This document shows, piece by piece, positions 19,401-28,047 of a stretch of 64,000 nucleotides of DNA. The stretch's first letter is position 1; the number at the start of each line of letters is the position of its first letter. The position numbers and the translations under genes are program-made. The notes under the pieces are model-generated. The model saw only the letters and a list, made by a program, of their open reading frames with translations. It had not been told where the DNA came from and made no database searches. Source of the DNA: Fabrea salina (Eukaryota; Ciliophora; Heterotrichea; Heterotrichida; Fabreidae); assembly GCA_022984795.1 (NCBI GenBank), contig JALIHJ010000020.1, forward strand, positions 62,001 through 126,000, given 5' to 3'.

Positions 19401-20275
19401 TCAGCGAAGCCAGAGAACACATCAGGTACCTCACTGAAGAAAACTTCTCCAAACTGCAAATTCTCAAAAACACCAACAAAAACATTCTTTCGTCCAGACA
19501 AGAAATTAACATGTGGAAAAGGTGCATCGACGAAAAAAACACCCTCATAAAAGAAATGCGCATGGAACTCAGGGACAAGTCTGAAGAAATCGAAAACTTA
19601 AAGTCAATGGTGAAAACTCTGCGCAAAGCCAAAGAAAGCGAAAAGGAGTCTTACTTGCGCGAGTTGATAGAAATGAAGGATAAAGAACTCCAGAAACTCA
19701 AAGACCACAAAAACGAAGACTCACAGAAAAAAGAAATAAACATGCTCAGCAAAAGGTGCTGTCACCTCCAAAGCGAACTCAAAAGAACCAAAGAACAACT
19801 CAAAAAGACCCAGAATGACTTGAAACCTGAGCACTTTGAAGAAAGCACCCTTCTCAATCAACTCAAACTTAAAAAAGAAAAAATTCACTACTTGAAAAAG
19901 AAACTCAGTGAGTCCTCCAAACGCAGTTCCCAAGTTGAGTTCTTAAACAAAGAACTCCGCAAAAAAACTGAAGAAGTCCAGAACTTGTCTGGAAGCTTAA
20001 ACCGAATCTCAGAGTATGTACTAAGCATACCCATCGTCAAAATGAACCCTGAAGAAACTAACATAGTGGAGTCTACCATACAAGGAGTCAAAAAGATCTA
20101 CGAAGCACTTGTTTCAAAAACAAGGAATAAGAAACAATTCCCTTCTCGGCAGTTGCAGACCAGCCCCTCAAAAGCCTGGTCCCCAGTAGAACACTACCAT
20201 GCACTTCTAGACGCTTCGGAGCTCAAAAGCAGAGACTTAGTGTCTCCTCAAAGCAGGAGGTTTGATTATAAATAA
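16463..20275 (+). CDS. Kinesin, N-terminal motor, kinesin-12/KIF15-like
   Basis: 1270 aa. The motor domain occupies about 8-360, with P-loop GQTGAGKT at 89-96, switch I NKESSRSHAVF and switch II DLAGSERQ. Neck-linker-proximal sequence KIENKAVINEDTTG resembles the kinesin-12 signature (NKAVVNEDTQG in KIF15), and the SSRSHAVFTLVIES and GERLKEAGMINKSLSALG stretches fit the same class. Residues about 360-1190 are almost continuous heptad coiled coil rich in K, E, Q and L, predicting a long dimeric stalk. A short basic tail ends the protein. Probable plus-end microtubule motor in spindle or cortical microtubule functions (family knowledge). The next gene starts 10 nt after the TAA. Confidence 0.93.
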   Translation: MADSKDNVKVAIRVRPLSKQEISEGGKKCVTVHSEHNCISLDAKPEPKLFQYDYVADASTSQAEFFEKVGKPIAESCLSGYNGTIFAYGQTGAGKTFTITGLSLEDLSVEFPTPHELRGLLPRCFEYLFSAISESTEKTDQSFLVKCSFLEIYQEQVIDLLEPSSQQLQVREDMQRGVYVDGLNEQTVSNVMQTYEILRTGARNRHVGFTSMNKESSRSHAVFTLVIESKEVIEGLINFRSAKFHLIDLAGSERQKATATKGERLKEAGMINKSLSALGNVINSLVDIGDGRNRYVHYRDSKLTFLLKASLGGNSKTYIVANISPSESAHSETLSTLKFAERAKKIENKAVINEDTTGTISLLKEEIKRLKKELAELKAAECHNCKVVKETPILSDSSSRYEMLLEHNVRLRQDAERDYFKKLKDKDNYIQALNSTLQKLEKKLNHDKMVIKFRDATIASLQGKTEGDQELENLKHENQILREQIESPPIAAKLYLENEQLKSELENLKKEVSQEPESLVARLENMQEFTQKLCEVLEESASEREKVKKILENQGSQELDQQISELKLALAEEKKAREEAEAKLKHQEKSNYEQEIQEARSQMESYANNQKMIEQENEMLRRDLDSLKKANESEDNLLASVSEELFSRSKSYISDHDKEELDTLKESLSKELNEIQNKCQEKDTQIENLLVELSQLHEKLELAEKDSKDKTERLEQFKFTEEQLKYEQEKLQTTACELKNAQIKIEDLNEALDYAESQVKELQKEKSEQESKFRESETEIKNLNLQIQEQQKLITSLQDPTGNQPLAIALSENESYKQQISSLYKQLQETQVSSSEISAKFNNLATQYQELKTDYDTASKASADLQKRLIEVKKELSETYEGAENLKEKVKFYKDQNKKTNQKLSELQTFYQETTENQSLKQTLEENQAEYIYDLQQQIEELKNNLEHYKELSISLSQKNAEATSELAKVRDDYSYEEELSEAREHIRYLTEENFSKLQILKNTNKNILSSRQEINMWKRCIDEKNTLIKEMRMELRDKSEEIENLKSMVKTLRKAKESEKESYLRELIEMKDKELQKLKDHKNEDSQKKEINMLSKRCCHLQSELKRTKEQLKKTQNDLKPEHFEESTLLNQLKLKKEKIHYLKKKLSESSKRSSQVEFLNKELRKKTEEVQNLSGSLNRISEYVLSIPIVKMNPEETNIVESTIQGVKKIYEALVSKTRNKKQFPSRQLQTSPSKAWSPVEHYHALLDASELKSRDLVSPQSRRFDYK

Positions 20276-20285
20276 TAATAAATCT

Positions 20286-21008
20286 ATGACTGAACCTCCT
20301 TTTGAAAACCAAGAAATCTCAGAGTTCCTCAAGAACTACCGCAAAGAATACTGGGACAAGTGCATCGAAGGAGTTTTGCTGTACGGTATTCGCAAAATCA
20401 AGTCTAAGTACAGAATCTACCCCAAATACAAAGACCTGATGCGCATAGTAGGAGTTCCTGATTCTCCTACAAGTTCTATCACAGAACGACTCAACTCAAT
20501 GAAAAGACAAATCGAAAGCCTATCACGGACAATATCTGACCTAGACCCTCCTGAAAACCCCAAAAAACAACCAGAAACCACAGAAAAGAAGCAATCCAAA
20601 AAGTCCAGCTTCAAACCGCCCAAATACAAGTGCAAAAAACAAAACATTAAGTTCGCTGAAACTCCTTACCAACAACTAAAAATTCCAAGCAAAGAAGAAA
20701 GGAAAGACTGGGTTTCTATGGACGCTGGTCAGAACTGCTTACAGTACCCTAAACAAAGAAGATTCACTCCACAGAACCAAAGGATTTCTTTTGAGTTCAA
20801 CAAAGAAATACAAGAACCAAACACCATTCCTATGAACGAAGGACTTTCTAAGCCTGAGTTTATGAAGATTGCTGAAGACTTTTTGAAAAACCCACTCACA
20901 CAGTGCTTGAGGAGTGTTCCCAGCACTATGCCCACTTCTCCTGAAAACAAAAGCTTCAACTTGCCTTTTTTCTCTGTAGAAAATACTCCTAAGCAGTTCT
21001 CTCGGTAG
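20286..21008 (+). CDS. Hypothetical protein, 240 aa
   Basis: I do not recognise it. Start chosen at ATG 20286 because the eight upstream in-frame codons begin without an ATG and overlap the kinesin stop. The N-terminal 80 residues look folded (a helix with EYWDKCIEGVLLYGIRKIKSKYRIYPKYKDLMRIVG, which has the spacing of a small helical bundle). A short heptad stretch follows (about 80-95). The remainder is Lys/Pro/Gln-rich and probably disordered, ending FFSVENTPKQFSR. No signal peptide or membrane segment. It lies between the kinesin and STI1 genes with 10 and 15 nt spacers. Confidence 0.75.
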   Translation: MTEPPFENQEISEFLKNYRKEYWDKCIEGVLLYGIRKIKSKYRIYPKYKDLMRIVGVPDSPTSSITERLNSMKRQIESLSRTISDLDPPENPKKQPETTEKKQSKKSSFKPPKYKCKKQNIKFAETPYQQLKIPSKEERKDWVSMDAGQNCLQYPKQRRFTPQNQRISFEFNKEIQEPNTIPMNEGLSKPEFMKIAEDFLKNPLTQCLRSVPSTMPTSPENKSFNLPFFSVENTPKQFSR

Positions 21009-21023
21009 TTAATATTGTCTAAA

Positions 21024-22592
21024 ATGGAAACTCAGGATTCTGTTTCAGAGTTGAAGCGCTTAGGAAACAAAGCTTTCAGCGAAGGCAACTTCCCAGAGGC
21101 TATTGCACACTTCACACAAGCTTTGCTTCAAGACCCTCAAAACTATATTTTGTACTCAAACCGCTCAGCTTGTTATGCGTCCCTTCAAAACTACCAAAAA
21201 GCTTTGGAAGACGCTGAAAAGTGCGTAGAACTCAAGCCTGACTGGAGCAAAGGCTACACTAGAAAAGGCTTAGCTTATTACTATCTTGACCTCTACTCAG
21301 AATCCGCAGCTTCTTACCAAAAAGCACTTGACTTAGACCCAGAAAACTCCAATACTAAACTTGAACTCTCGAAAGTCCAGGCAAAAACTGCAAGCAACCC
21401 TTTAGCTGAGTTATTTTCAGGACAAAATTTAGCTAAGATGATGACCAACCCAACTACTTCTGAGTACTTCACCCAAAAAGACTTTCTAAATATGTTAAAC
21501 GAGTTGCATAAGGACTCCCAAACGGCCAACAACTGCATGAACGACCCAAGGTTCATGGACTGCATAGGAGTCATTTTAGGCATGGAAGACAGTAAAACTC
21601 ACTCTGCCCAACCAAATCACTTAGAAACTTCGCAAGCAGAGGAGTACAAACGCTTGGGCAACCAAGCTTACAAAAGGAAAAGGTACGAAGTAGCTTTGGA
21701 CTACTACCGAAGAGCTTTAGAACTAGAACCAGAAGAAATAGTGTACATTAATAACATTGCAGCAGTTTACTTAGGCCTTAAAGACTACGACAAGTGCATT
21801 CAACTGTGTGACCAGGCTATCCAAAAAGGCAGAGAAAGTCAAGCTGACTTCAGTAAGATTGCCAGAGCTTACGCAAGGAAAGGCCTTGCTCAGGAACAAA
21901 AAGGACTTATAGAAGAAGCTATTATCTCCACCAAAGCTTCACTCATAGAGCATTCAGACCCCAAAACAAAAAACCAGCTCAAGTCACTTGAAAAAACCAA
22001 ACAACAACAAGAAGAAAAAGCTTACTTGGACCCTAGTTTAGCCCGCAAAAGCAACTCTGAAGCCACTGAGTGCTTTAACAAAGGGGAGTTCCCCAAAGCC
22101 CTTAGTGACTACTCAGAAGCTATCAAAAGAGACCCTCAAGAATCCACTTACTACACAAACCGAGCTGCTACTTACATGAAACTTATGGAACCCAACAAAG
22201 CCCTTGAAGACGCTGAGTCTGCTATCCAAATTGACCCTGCTTGTTTGGAAGCCCACATTCGTAAAGGCAACGCACACATGGTTTTAAAGGAGTATCACAA
22301 AGCTATGAAATCCTTCGAAGAAGGCCTCAAAGTAGACCCCAACAACCAAGAATGCAAAAAAGGCTTTCAAAGAGTCATTAAAATCATAAGTGAAAACAAT
22401 GAATTCAACAACGAAAAAGTAAAGCAAGCTCTCAAAGACCCTCAAATCCAAAGGCTGATTGGAGAACCACTTGTGAGTAAGGTGCTAAAAGAACTTGGCA
22501 ACAGTACTTCTTACCAAGACCTTTCAGAAGACCCTAGTTTGCGAAGCGCCATAAAAAAGTTAGTTGCTGCCGGTATTTTAAAAATTGATTAA
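21024..22592 (+). CDS. STI1: STI1/HOP co-chaperone
   Basis: 522 aa with the full HOP layout: TPR1 (about 7-115; LKRLGNKAFSEGNFPEAIAHF), DP1 (about 130-195, with the NP repeats SNPLAELF and MTNPTTSEYF), TPR2A (about 205-320), TPR2B (about 330-450; NKGEFPKALSDYSEAI) and DP2 (about 455-522). TPR1 and TPR2A carry the asparagine/lysine carboxylate-clamp pattern (GNKAF, NRSA, YTRKG) that binds the EEVD tails of HSP70 and HSP90. The protein hands clients from HSP70 to HSP90 in the cytosol. Start taken at ATG 21024; three codons upstream are open but lack an ATG. Confidence 0.95.
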   Translation: METQDSVSELKRLGNKAFSEGNFPEAIAHFTQALLQDPQNYILYSNRSACYASLQNYQKALEDAEKCVELKPDWSKGYTRKGLAYYYLDLYSESAASYQKALDLDPENSNTKLELSKVQAKTASNPLAELFSGQNLAKMMTNPTTSEYFTQKDFLNMLNELHKDSQTANNCMNDPRFMDCIGVILGMEDSKTHSAQPNHLETSQAEEYKRLGNQAYKRKRYEVALDYYRRALELEPEEIVYINNIAAVYLGLKDYDKCIQLCDQAIQKGRESQADFSKIARAYARKGLAQEQKGLIEEAIISTKASLIEHSDPKTKNQLKSLEKTKQQQEEKAYLDPSLARKSNSEATECFNKGEFPKALSDYSEAIKRDPQESTYYTNRAATYMKLMEPNKALEDAESAIQIDPACLEAHIRKGNAHMVLKEYHKAMKSFEEGLKVDPNNQECKKGFQRVIKIISENNEFNNEKVKQALKDPQIQRLIGEPLVSKVLKELGNSTSYQDLSEDPSLRSAIKKLVAAGILKID

Positions 22593-22600
22593 GTGTTAAT

Positions 22601-24349
22601 ATGGAGTGCCCAACTTGTCTAGAACTATACAACGACGACACTAAAAGACCTAGGAACCTTCAGTGCGGGCATACCTTTTGTGAAGAATGCCTTACAAGAC
22701 TCATCCAAGAAACTCGACTGGCCTGTCCTACTTGTCGGACTTATTTTCCAAACGTGGTTCCTCACTTGCTTCCTGTGAACTTCATAGCAGCTGACCTTGC
22801 AAGGAGTCACTTAGAACAAATCCGCAAAGTTAACTTTTGTGAAGAACACTCTCTGCAGCCAGCCAAGTTTTTCTGTAATACATGCGAAGTTTCGATTTGC
22901 GTAGAGTGCATTGTGGACCACTCTGGACATAGCTTCGTCAAACAAGAAGAAAGCACAAACCTACTTAAAAACCGCGCTTTAGAAGCCAAACGAACTCTGG
23001 AAGACTGCAAAGCCCGCACTGAAAAGATTTTCCAAGACCTAGACCAAATAGAACTTTCACTACAAGAAGCTTTTACAGAGGGCTATCAAAGCATAGACCA
23101 AGAATTTGACTTGCTTCAAAAAGCACTTAACGAACGAAGAGAGTTACTTAAACAAAAACTACTTAAAATGTGCGAAAAAAGCCAACTTAAAGTAAAAAAA
23201 CAGTACGAAGAAATAAAGCAACAAGCTGTTTGCATTGAAGAAGCTGAAAGTACAGTTACTGAAAGACTCCAAGAAATCAGCAGAACTCAAGACAGAGACA
23301 GCCAAGTTTCTTCTTTGTTTGAAGAGGTACTTGAGTTAAAACAAAAGTTCACTAAAATCCAAGAAGGAATCCAAGAGTCTTTGTGTGCACCTATTCTGTG
23401 TCCTAGTTTTGAACTCGAAAAAAGTAAAGCTTTGGAAAACATACTGTCTTTGGGAAACATTTCTTCTGAGTTAAGTGAAAACTACACTGTGAAGGACCCC
23501 TTTCTTTGCTTTTTTGGAGACAAAAACAAGGTTATGACTTATGACTTAGTAAACGGAATTTGGGATATCAAAACTCACCGCATGAATTTAGAGTTCAACT
23601 ACTACTCAGCAGCCTGCACCCTTTCTGACGGGTCCGTTTTAATAACAGGAGGAGGCAGTTCAAACGCAGTGTACCACTACAAAAACAAACAAATCATACA
23701 AAAGACTGCTATGTTGCAGCCTCGCAAAGAACATGCTACGGTCTGTCTCAACAACGAAGTCTACGCAATTGGAGGCTACGATGGACCCAGAAACTCTTTT
23801 TTGAACGAGTGCGAAAAGTACGACTTGGAAAAAGACACTTGGGTCAAAGTACACAGTATGAACGTTGCTCGGTGTGCTTTCAGTGCAACTTCTGTGAGTA
23901 ACAGGTACATTTACATCTTTGGGGGTTACGACGGGACTCAAAGACTAGGGTCTATAGAAAAGTTCAACCCTGAAATAAACACTTGGGTGAAACTTGACGT
24001 GACTTTAAGGTTTCCCTTGTCTAACTGTGCTTGTTTTTCGCCTGAAAAAAACAAAGTGGTGGTTTTGGGAGGGGGTTTTTCGTCAGGGTTTTCGTTGGCA
24101 GTGGAGATGTTTGACATTGAAACTGAAACGTGGCACACACTTCCGATGATGAGTGAAGGAAGGGACTTGAGGAACAAAATAGGTTACTTTAAAGGCAACG
24201 CTTACTGCGTAGGAGGCTACAACTTTAAAGCTGAAATGTTTAACTTGGAAAGAGGAATATGGTACTCACTGCCTAACTACTTGGTAGCTGACAACTTAGA
24301 CTCTTGGTCGTGTGCGCTTACTTATAAATACTCAAGTCTTAATTCATAA
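22601..24349 (+). CDS. RING/B-box/coiled-coil protein with C-terminal kelch repeats
   Basis: 582 aa. C3HC4 RING finger at 3-46 (CPTCLELY, CGHTFCEEC, CPTC), B-box at about 78-112 (CEEHSLQPAKFFCNTCEVSICVEC), coiled coil at about 115-265, and a kelch propeller at about 290-580 with repeats such as IGGYDGP and FGGYDGT. This is a TRIM-like arrangement in which kelch replaces the usual NHL or PRY-SPRY reader. Expected role: ubiquitin E3 ligase with the propeller choosing the substrate. Animal TRIM proteins rarely use kelch, whereas RING/B-box/kelch combinations occur in protists. The stop is only 2 nt before the next start codon. Confidence 0.9.
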   Translation: MECPTCLELYNDDTKRPRNLQCGHTFCEECLTRLIQETRLACPTCRTYFPNVVPHLLPVNFIAADLARSHLEQIRKVNFCEEHSLQPAKFFCNTCEVSICVECIVDHSGHSFVKQEESTNLLKNRALEAKRTLEDCKARTEKIFQDLDQIELSLQEAFTEGYQSIDQEFDLLQKALNERRELLKQKLLKMCEKSQLKVKKQYEEIKQQAVCIEEAESTVTERLQEISRTQDRDSQVSSLFEEVLELKQKFTKIQEGIQESLCAPILCPSFELEKSKALENILSLGNISSELSENYTVKDPFLCFFGDKNKVMTYDLVNGIWDIKTHRMNLEFNYYSAACTLSDGSVLITGGGSSNAVYHYKNKQIIQKTAMLQPRKEHATVCLNNEVYAIGGYDGPRNSFLNECEKYDLEKDTWVKVHSMNVARCAFSATSVSNRYIYIFGGYDGTQRLGSIEKFNPEINTWVKLDVTLRFPLSNCACFSPEKNKVVVLGGGFSSGFSLAVEMFDIETETWHTLPMMSEGRDLRNKIGYFKGNAYCVGGYNFKAEMFNLERGIWYSLPNYLVADNLDSWSCALTYKYSSLNS

Positions 24350-24351
24350 AA

Positions 24352-25437
24352 ATGGGAAAATGTTTTACAAAGCACAAAGAAGACCCCGGGGAGCTTAATT
24401 CCATATTTGGAAAACAGTCAAGCAGCTTCAAGCCTAGTCCTTTGTACAGCAAGCTTGTAAATATTTACCAAAAAAAGCCTAACTTAGTTAAGGCCCTTGC
24501 TTCGAAAATTACTGTTCAAGGAAAACTTAGTGACAAAAGCCAAAAGCCTTTTGAGTCTAAGAACATGGATATCCAAGGCAATTTAACAGAAAGCACTCTG
24601 CACCTTTTGGGAGTCAGTGTAGTGTGCAAGAAAGGCCTTAAAGATGCCCCTAACCAAGATGACTACTGCATTGTGCTTGATAAGTCCAGTTTGCTTTTAG
24701 GAGTCTTCGATGGTCATGGGCCTTTTGGACACCAAGTTTCTAGTTTTGTTCAAAAAGCACTTACACTTTCTGTGTTGTCTAACCCTAAACTTGGGGACTC
24801 TCCTTTAGAAGTTATTAAAAACGCTTATGCAGAGTGCCAAAGATCTCTTAAAGCACAGTTTTCTGACTCCTCAGCTAACTTTGACTGCTTCTTGTCTGGA
24901 ACCACTGCAACTTTGTTGTACTTTGAAAGCCAAAAACTCTACATATCCCATGTAGGAGACTCCAGGGCGATCCTTGCTAAGCGAAAAGGCAAAAAACTAA
25001 AAGCTTTTCCTTTAACTACTGACCACAAACCTCAAAACTCCCAAGAAAAACTCCGCATTCAAAACAGTGGAGGAGAGGTCATTAGGTTCCCTTATGACGT
25101 GCCTTATAGAGTATGTTATCCTGGGCAGTATATGCCTGGACTTTCTTTGTCAAGGGCTTTAGGTGACTTTGTTGCTCATGACTTAGGTGTGTGTTGCAAG
25201 CCTGACTTAAAGGTAGTTGAACTTACTGAGCAAGACGAGTTTGTAGTAGTAGCTAGTGACGGAGTTTGGGAGTTCATAAGTGACCAAGAAGCTGTAGATA
25301 AGGTGTCTAAGTATAGTTCAGTAAAAACTGCTGCTAACAAGTTAGCAAACTTAGCTTGGAACAAATGGATTAAGCACGAAAAAGACTTAGTTGACGACAT
25401 TACAGTCATTGTAGTTAGTTTTACAAAAGTTTGTTAA
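24352..25437 (+). CDS. PP2C-type Ser/Thr phosphatase, predicted myristoylated
   Basis: 361 aa. Metal- and phosphate-binding motifs of PPM/PP2C are in order: GVFDGHGPFG (two catalytic Asp region), SGTTA, SHVGDSRAI, LSRALGDF and VVASDGVWEF, with a late DDITVIVV. It begins MGKCFTKHK, with G2, T6 and following basic residues giving an N-myristoylation context plus C4 for palmitoylation, so a membrane-attached phosphatase is likely. It starts 2 nt after the preceding stop (TAA aa ATG). Same-strand neighbour follows after 9 nt. Confidence 0.95.
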   Translation: MGKCFTKHKEDPGELNSIFGKQSSSFKPSPLYSKLVNIYQKKPNLVKALASKITVQGKLSDKSQKPFESKNMDIQGNLTESTLHLLGVSVVCKKGLKDAPNQDDYCIVLDKSSLLLGVFDGHGPFGHQVSSFVQKALTLSVLSNPKLGDSPLEVIKNAYAECQRSLKAQFSDSSANFDCFLSGTTATLLYFESQKLYISHVGDSRAILAKRKGKKLKAFPLTTDHKPQNSQEKLRIQNSGGEVIRFPYDVPYRVCYPGQYMPGLSLSRALGDFVAHDLGVCCKPDLKVVELTEQDEFVVVASDGVWEFISDQEAVDKVSKYSSVKTAANKLANLAWNKWIKHEKDLVDDITVIVVSFTKVC

Positions 25438-25446
25438 TAAATTTAT

Positions 25447-26187
25447 ATGAGTGACTTCCAGAGTATTTGCAAGTCGGCCTTTGGAGCTGCGAATAGCGTG
25501 AGAGTGAACCCCAAAGGCTTTGTAAGAAACTTAGAAGAGTACAAAAGTAGCTTTGGAAACAACAGAGTACGTTACAGAAAAGGAGCAGAGCCTTTGATGA
25601 CTGCTGAAGGAAAGTACGCAGTTCTAGAAGCAATACAAGAACTAAGCACTTGCAATGCTTTAGGTGAGTTAAGACTTTCTGAAGGCCTTAGCAAAGCAGC
25701 ACAGACTCTGTGCAACAGCATAAGTCAAGAAGAAGAAATTTATGAGTCACTTTCTGAAAGACTTAAGAAGTTTGGAACATGGAAACTTTATGTGGCTGAG
25801 TCTTTAGACTATGGATCCCTAACTGGACTGGACCTAGTGTGTGCTTTGTTAGTAGATGACGGAGTCCCTGCTCGGGCCCATAGAAAAGCTTTACTGAGTC
25901 CTAACGTACAAACTATAGGTATCGGGAGTGCACCTCACAGAGACTACACAACTGTTAGTTGTGTGCTGTTGTCGGACGGCTTTCTGGATTCAAGGTCAAG
26001 TCCTAGTGTCTACATTCCAGAAGAGTCAGTTATTCTGTACCCATATATTGAAAACTGGCCCCAGGGGGCTTTTAGAGTCACTTGTGAAGTCAGAGAAGAA
26101 CAGAGCGGAAACAAGCAGATCCAAGTAGTCACAAAATACTGCGAATTTGAAAACGGAGAAAAAAAAATAATGCAGGAAGAGTATTAA
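25447..26187 (+). CDS. CAP/SCP superfamily protein (non-secreted)
   Basis: 246 aa, no signal peptide. The CAP fold is visible between about 10 and 185: an N-terminal helix with VRVNPKGFVRNLEEY, LGELRLSEGLSKAAQ, AESLDYGS, then DDGVPARAHRKALLSPNVQTIGIG, which matches the conserved xxGVPxRgHRxxLLxpxxxxvGig motif of CAP domains. The first CAP-site His (in the usual HNxxR) is not present. The role is unclear; family members bind lipids or have regulatory roles. The C-terminal 60 residues form an extra beta-rich extension. Confidence 0.85.
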   Translation: MSDFQSICKSAFGAANSVRVNPKGFVRNLEEYKSSFGNNRVRYRKGAEPLMTAEGKYAVLEAIQELSTCNALGELRLSEGLSKAAQTLCNSISQEEEIYESLSERLKKFGTWKLYVAESLDYGSLTGLDLVCALLVDDGVPARAHRKALLSPNVQTIGIGSAPHRDYTTVSCVLLSDGFLDSRSSPSVYIPEESVILYPYIENWPQGAFRVTCEVREEQSGNKQIQVVTKYCEFENGEKKIMQEEY

Positions 26188-26195
26188 ATATTACC

Positions 26196-26612
26196 TTAGA
26201 AGTTAAATTGGAAACTCTGTGGAGTGGGGCAAGAAGCATGAGAAGGGGTAATGGACCTTATGATGTCTATCAAAGCGTCTCTTTGTATAGTGAGGATTTC
26301 AGACTCCCTTCTCAAAGGAACTCCGTAACGACAGATTTGTTCGTGTCTAGCAATGAGGTGAATAGGTTCCTCTGTGTTACAGCCAGGATGTTTGCACTTT
26401 ACAACTATTTGTCGTAAAACCTTGGAAAACCAAGCTCCAACAGGAGTTATGGAGTTGAAGCAGAAGTGACAAGGCTTGTCTTGCTGAGCACAGTTGCTGC
26501 AAAACAAAGACTCGCAGCCCCTGCACTCAAGCGGGTCTCCTACAAAACTTTTGCAAACACAGCAAGCAAAGTAGTCAGGTGAGATTGCTGTAAGCCTAAT
26601 GTCGCGTTTCAT
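26196..26612 (-). CDS. Small RING/TRAF-type zinc-finger protein
   Basis: 138 aa. An N-terminal RING-like finger (about 16-56: CCVCKSFVGDPLECRGCESLFC, then CxxC pairs around PCHFC) is followed by a TRAF/SIAH-like zinc finger (about 70-95: VKCKHPGCNTEEP, HEQIC). This RING plus TRAF-finger arrangement is seen in E3 ligases and is abundant in ciliates. No C-terminal MATH or other reader domain. Convergent with the CAP gene (8 nt) and divergent from the PX gene (19 nt between starts). Confidence 0.85.
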   Translation of the reverse strand: MKRDIRLTAISPDYFACCVCKSFVGDPLECRGCESLFCSNCAQQDKPCHFCFNSITPVGAWFSKVLRQIVVKCKHPGCNTEEPIHLIARHEQICRYGVPLRRESEILTIQRDALIDIIRSITPSHASCPTPQSFQFNF

Positions 26613-26631
26613 TTAAATTATTGGCACTTAA

Positions 26632-28044
26632 ATGGAAAGGGGCTTTGTTAGTGTCTGTATTCGGAACTACAGACAAACTCCTGACAAAGTAGTGTTTTAC
26701 GTAGTTAAAGTGACTTCTGCTGAAACAAGTTGGACTCTAGAAAAAAGGTTCAGTGAGTTCTACTCACTTTACAAAGAACTTGACAGAAAGTTCTTAGGAA
26801 TTCCTTCGCCTCCTGGAAAAACTTTTTTTAGAAGCAACAGTCCTGAGTTCCTTGACTCCAGGAAGTCCCAGTTGGAGGAGTTCTTGCAGAGTTTGGTTTG
26901 TAACAAAGAACTCTACACCTGCAGAGACTTTCTTTCGTTTCTGGAAATTCCTAGTCACATTCCTTCTTTAGAACCCAAACAACCTAACTTAGTTGTAGAA
27001 GTCAAGCACTCTATGCCTGCTTACCAGCTGCACTACCAATCCCAAAACTTAGTTCTGTGTTCTCGAGTTACCAACATGGCTTTGAAGTTTGCTTACAATG
27101 TGAAGAATCTGGGGTTTTCGAATTCTGAAGGTGAAATCATTTCAGAAGCCTTGGGACAAGTGACTTTTTTGGACATCAGAAACATTTCTGCTGCAGAGCA
27201 CCTTTGGGACATAGGTATAGGGGAGTGTCTTACGTGTGTTCATTGGGAACCTTTGTTGACTATACTAGCAGTTGGCAGTGAGAGTGGAAGAATTTACTGC
27301 TTTTTAGTTAAAACTGAGTTGGGGTGCAGTACTTACGAGAACTACTGCTTGCTGCACCCACACAGTGGGCAAATTAACGGGATTGCTATGAACTACAACA
27401 ACTCTTACATGTACTCTTGTGGTGAAGACAAACGGTTAGTAGTTATTCAGCTTAAAAACCAAGAATGTGTTTCAGAGTACTTAAGCAGCGAGAAAATAGA
27501 CTTGATGAAAACTGACATTCAAAGAAAAAGAATTTACTTAGGAACTAGGGCAGGGGTGGAAGTACTGGACATCACCGAACCAACTCCAGAAGTAATTACA
27601 AAGGTTGAAAGCGGAAGCAAACTAGTTGGACTGTGCGCAGAGGTGGGGTTAATCATTCAGGGACGTTCAGATGGGTTCATCAACGTTTACCAACAAGGCA
27701 CAGGAACCAAGGAGAAGTTCTGCAGAGTACTGCACTCTTTTAGAGTTAAAACAAAACTCACCAGTATTGACTTTTCTAAAACTAGAAGAGAAATATATCT
27801 AGGCAACAACGAAGGCACTGTTTCAGTCTATGATTTGAGGGACGGGAACCTGATCAGTAGTTGGAAAGCACACCAAGAAAGTGTGCTGTGTTTGTACTGG
27901 ATTCAAGAAGAACAAGTGCTAGTTTCAAGTGGCAACGAAAGTTACCTGAAGTTTTGGAACTTGCCTGAAGACTGGAAGATTCAAATAAGCCCTTTAGAAG
28001 AAACTAAACAAGCCCCGGTCGACTTATCAGGATGGCATAAATAA
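26632..28044 (+). CDS. PX domain-WD40 propeller protein
   Basis: 470 aa. The PX domain covers about 1-115: KRFSEFYSLYKEL, a PPGKTFF proline/basic loop and a basic stretch SRKSQLEEFLQ, as needed for phosphatidylinositol 3-phosphate binding. A beta-propeller of WD40-like repeats follows (about 155-455; VHWEPLLTILAVGSESGRIY, MYSCGEDKRLVV, VLVSSGNESYLKFWNL). PX placed before a propeller suggests an endosomal scaffold. Metazoan proteins with this combination are unusual, while FYVE-WD40 (WDFY) proteins are the closest functional analogue (inference). Stop 3 nt from the convergent Argonaute stop. Confidence 0.88.
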   Translation: MERGFVSVCIRNYRQTPDKVVFYVVKVTSAETSWTLEKRFSEFYSLYKELDRKFLGIPSPPGKTFFRSNSPEFLDSRKSQLEEFLQSLVCNKELYTCRDFLSFLEIPSHIPSLEPKQPNLVVEVKHSMPAYQLHYQSQNLVLCSRVTNMALKFAYNVKNLGFSNSEGEIISEALGQVTFLDIRNISAAEHLWDIGIGECLTCVHWEPLLTILAVGSESGRIYCFLVKTELGCSTYENYCLLHPHSGQINGIAMNYNNSYMYSCGEDKRLVVIQLKNQECVSEYLSSEKIDLMKTDIQRKRIYLGTRAGVEVLDITEPTPEVITKVESGSKLVGLCAEVGLIIQGRSDGFINVYQQGTGTKEKFCRVLHSFRVKTKLTSIDFSKTRREIYLGNNEGTVSVYDLRDGNLISSWKAHQESVLCLYWIQEEQVLVSSGNESYLKFWNLPEDWKIQISPLEETKQAPVDLSGWHK

Positions 28045-28047
28045 CTT

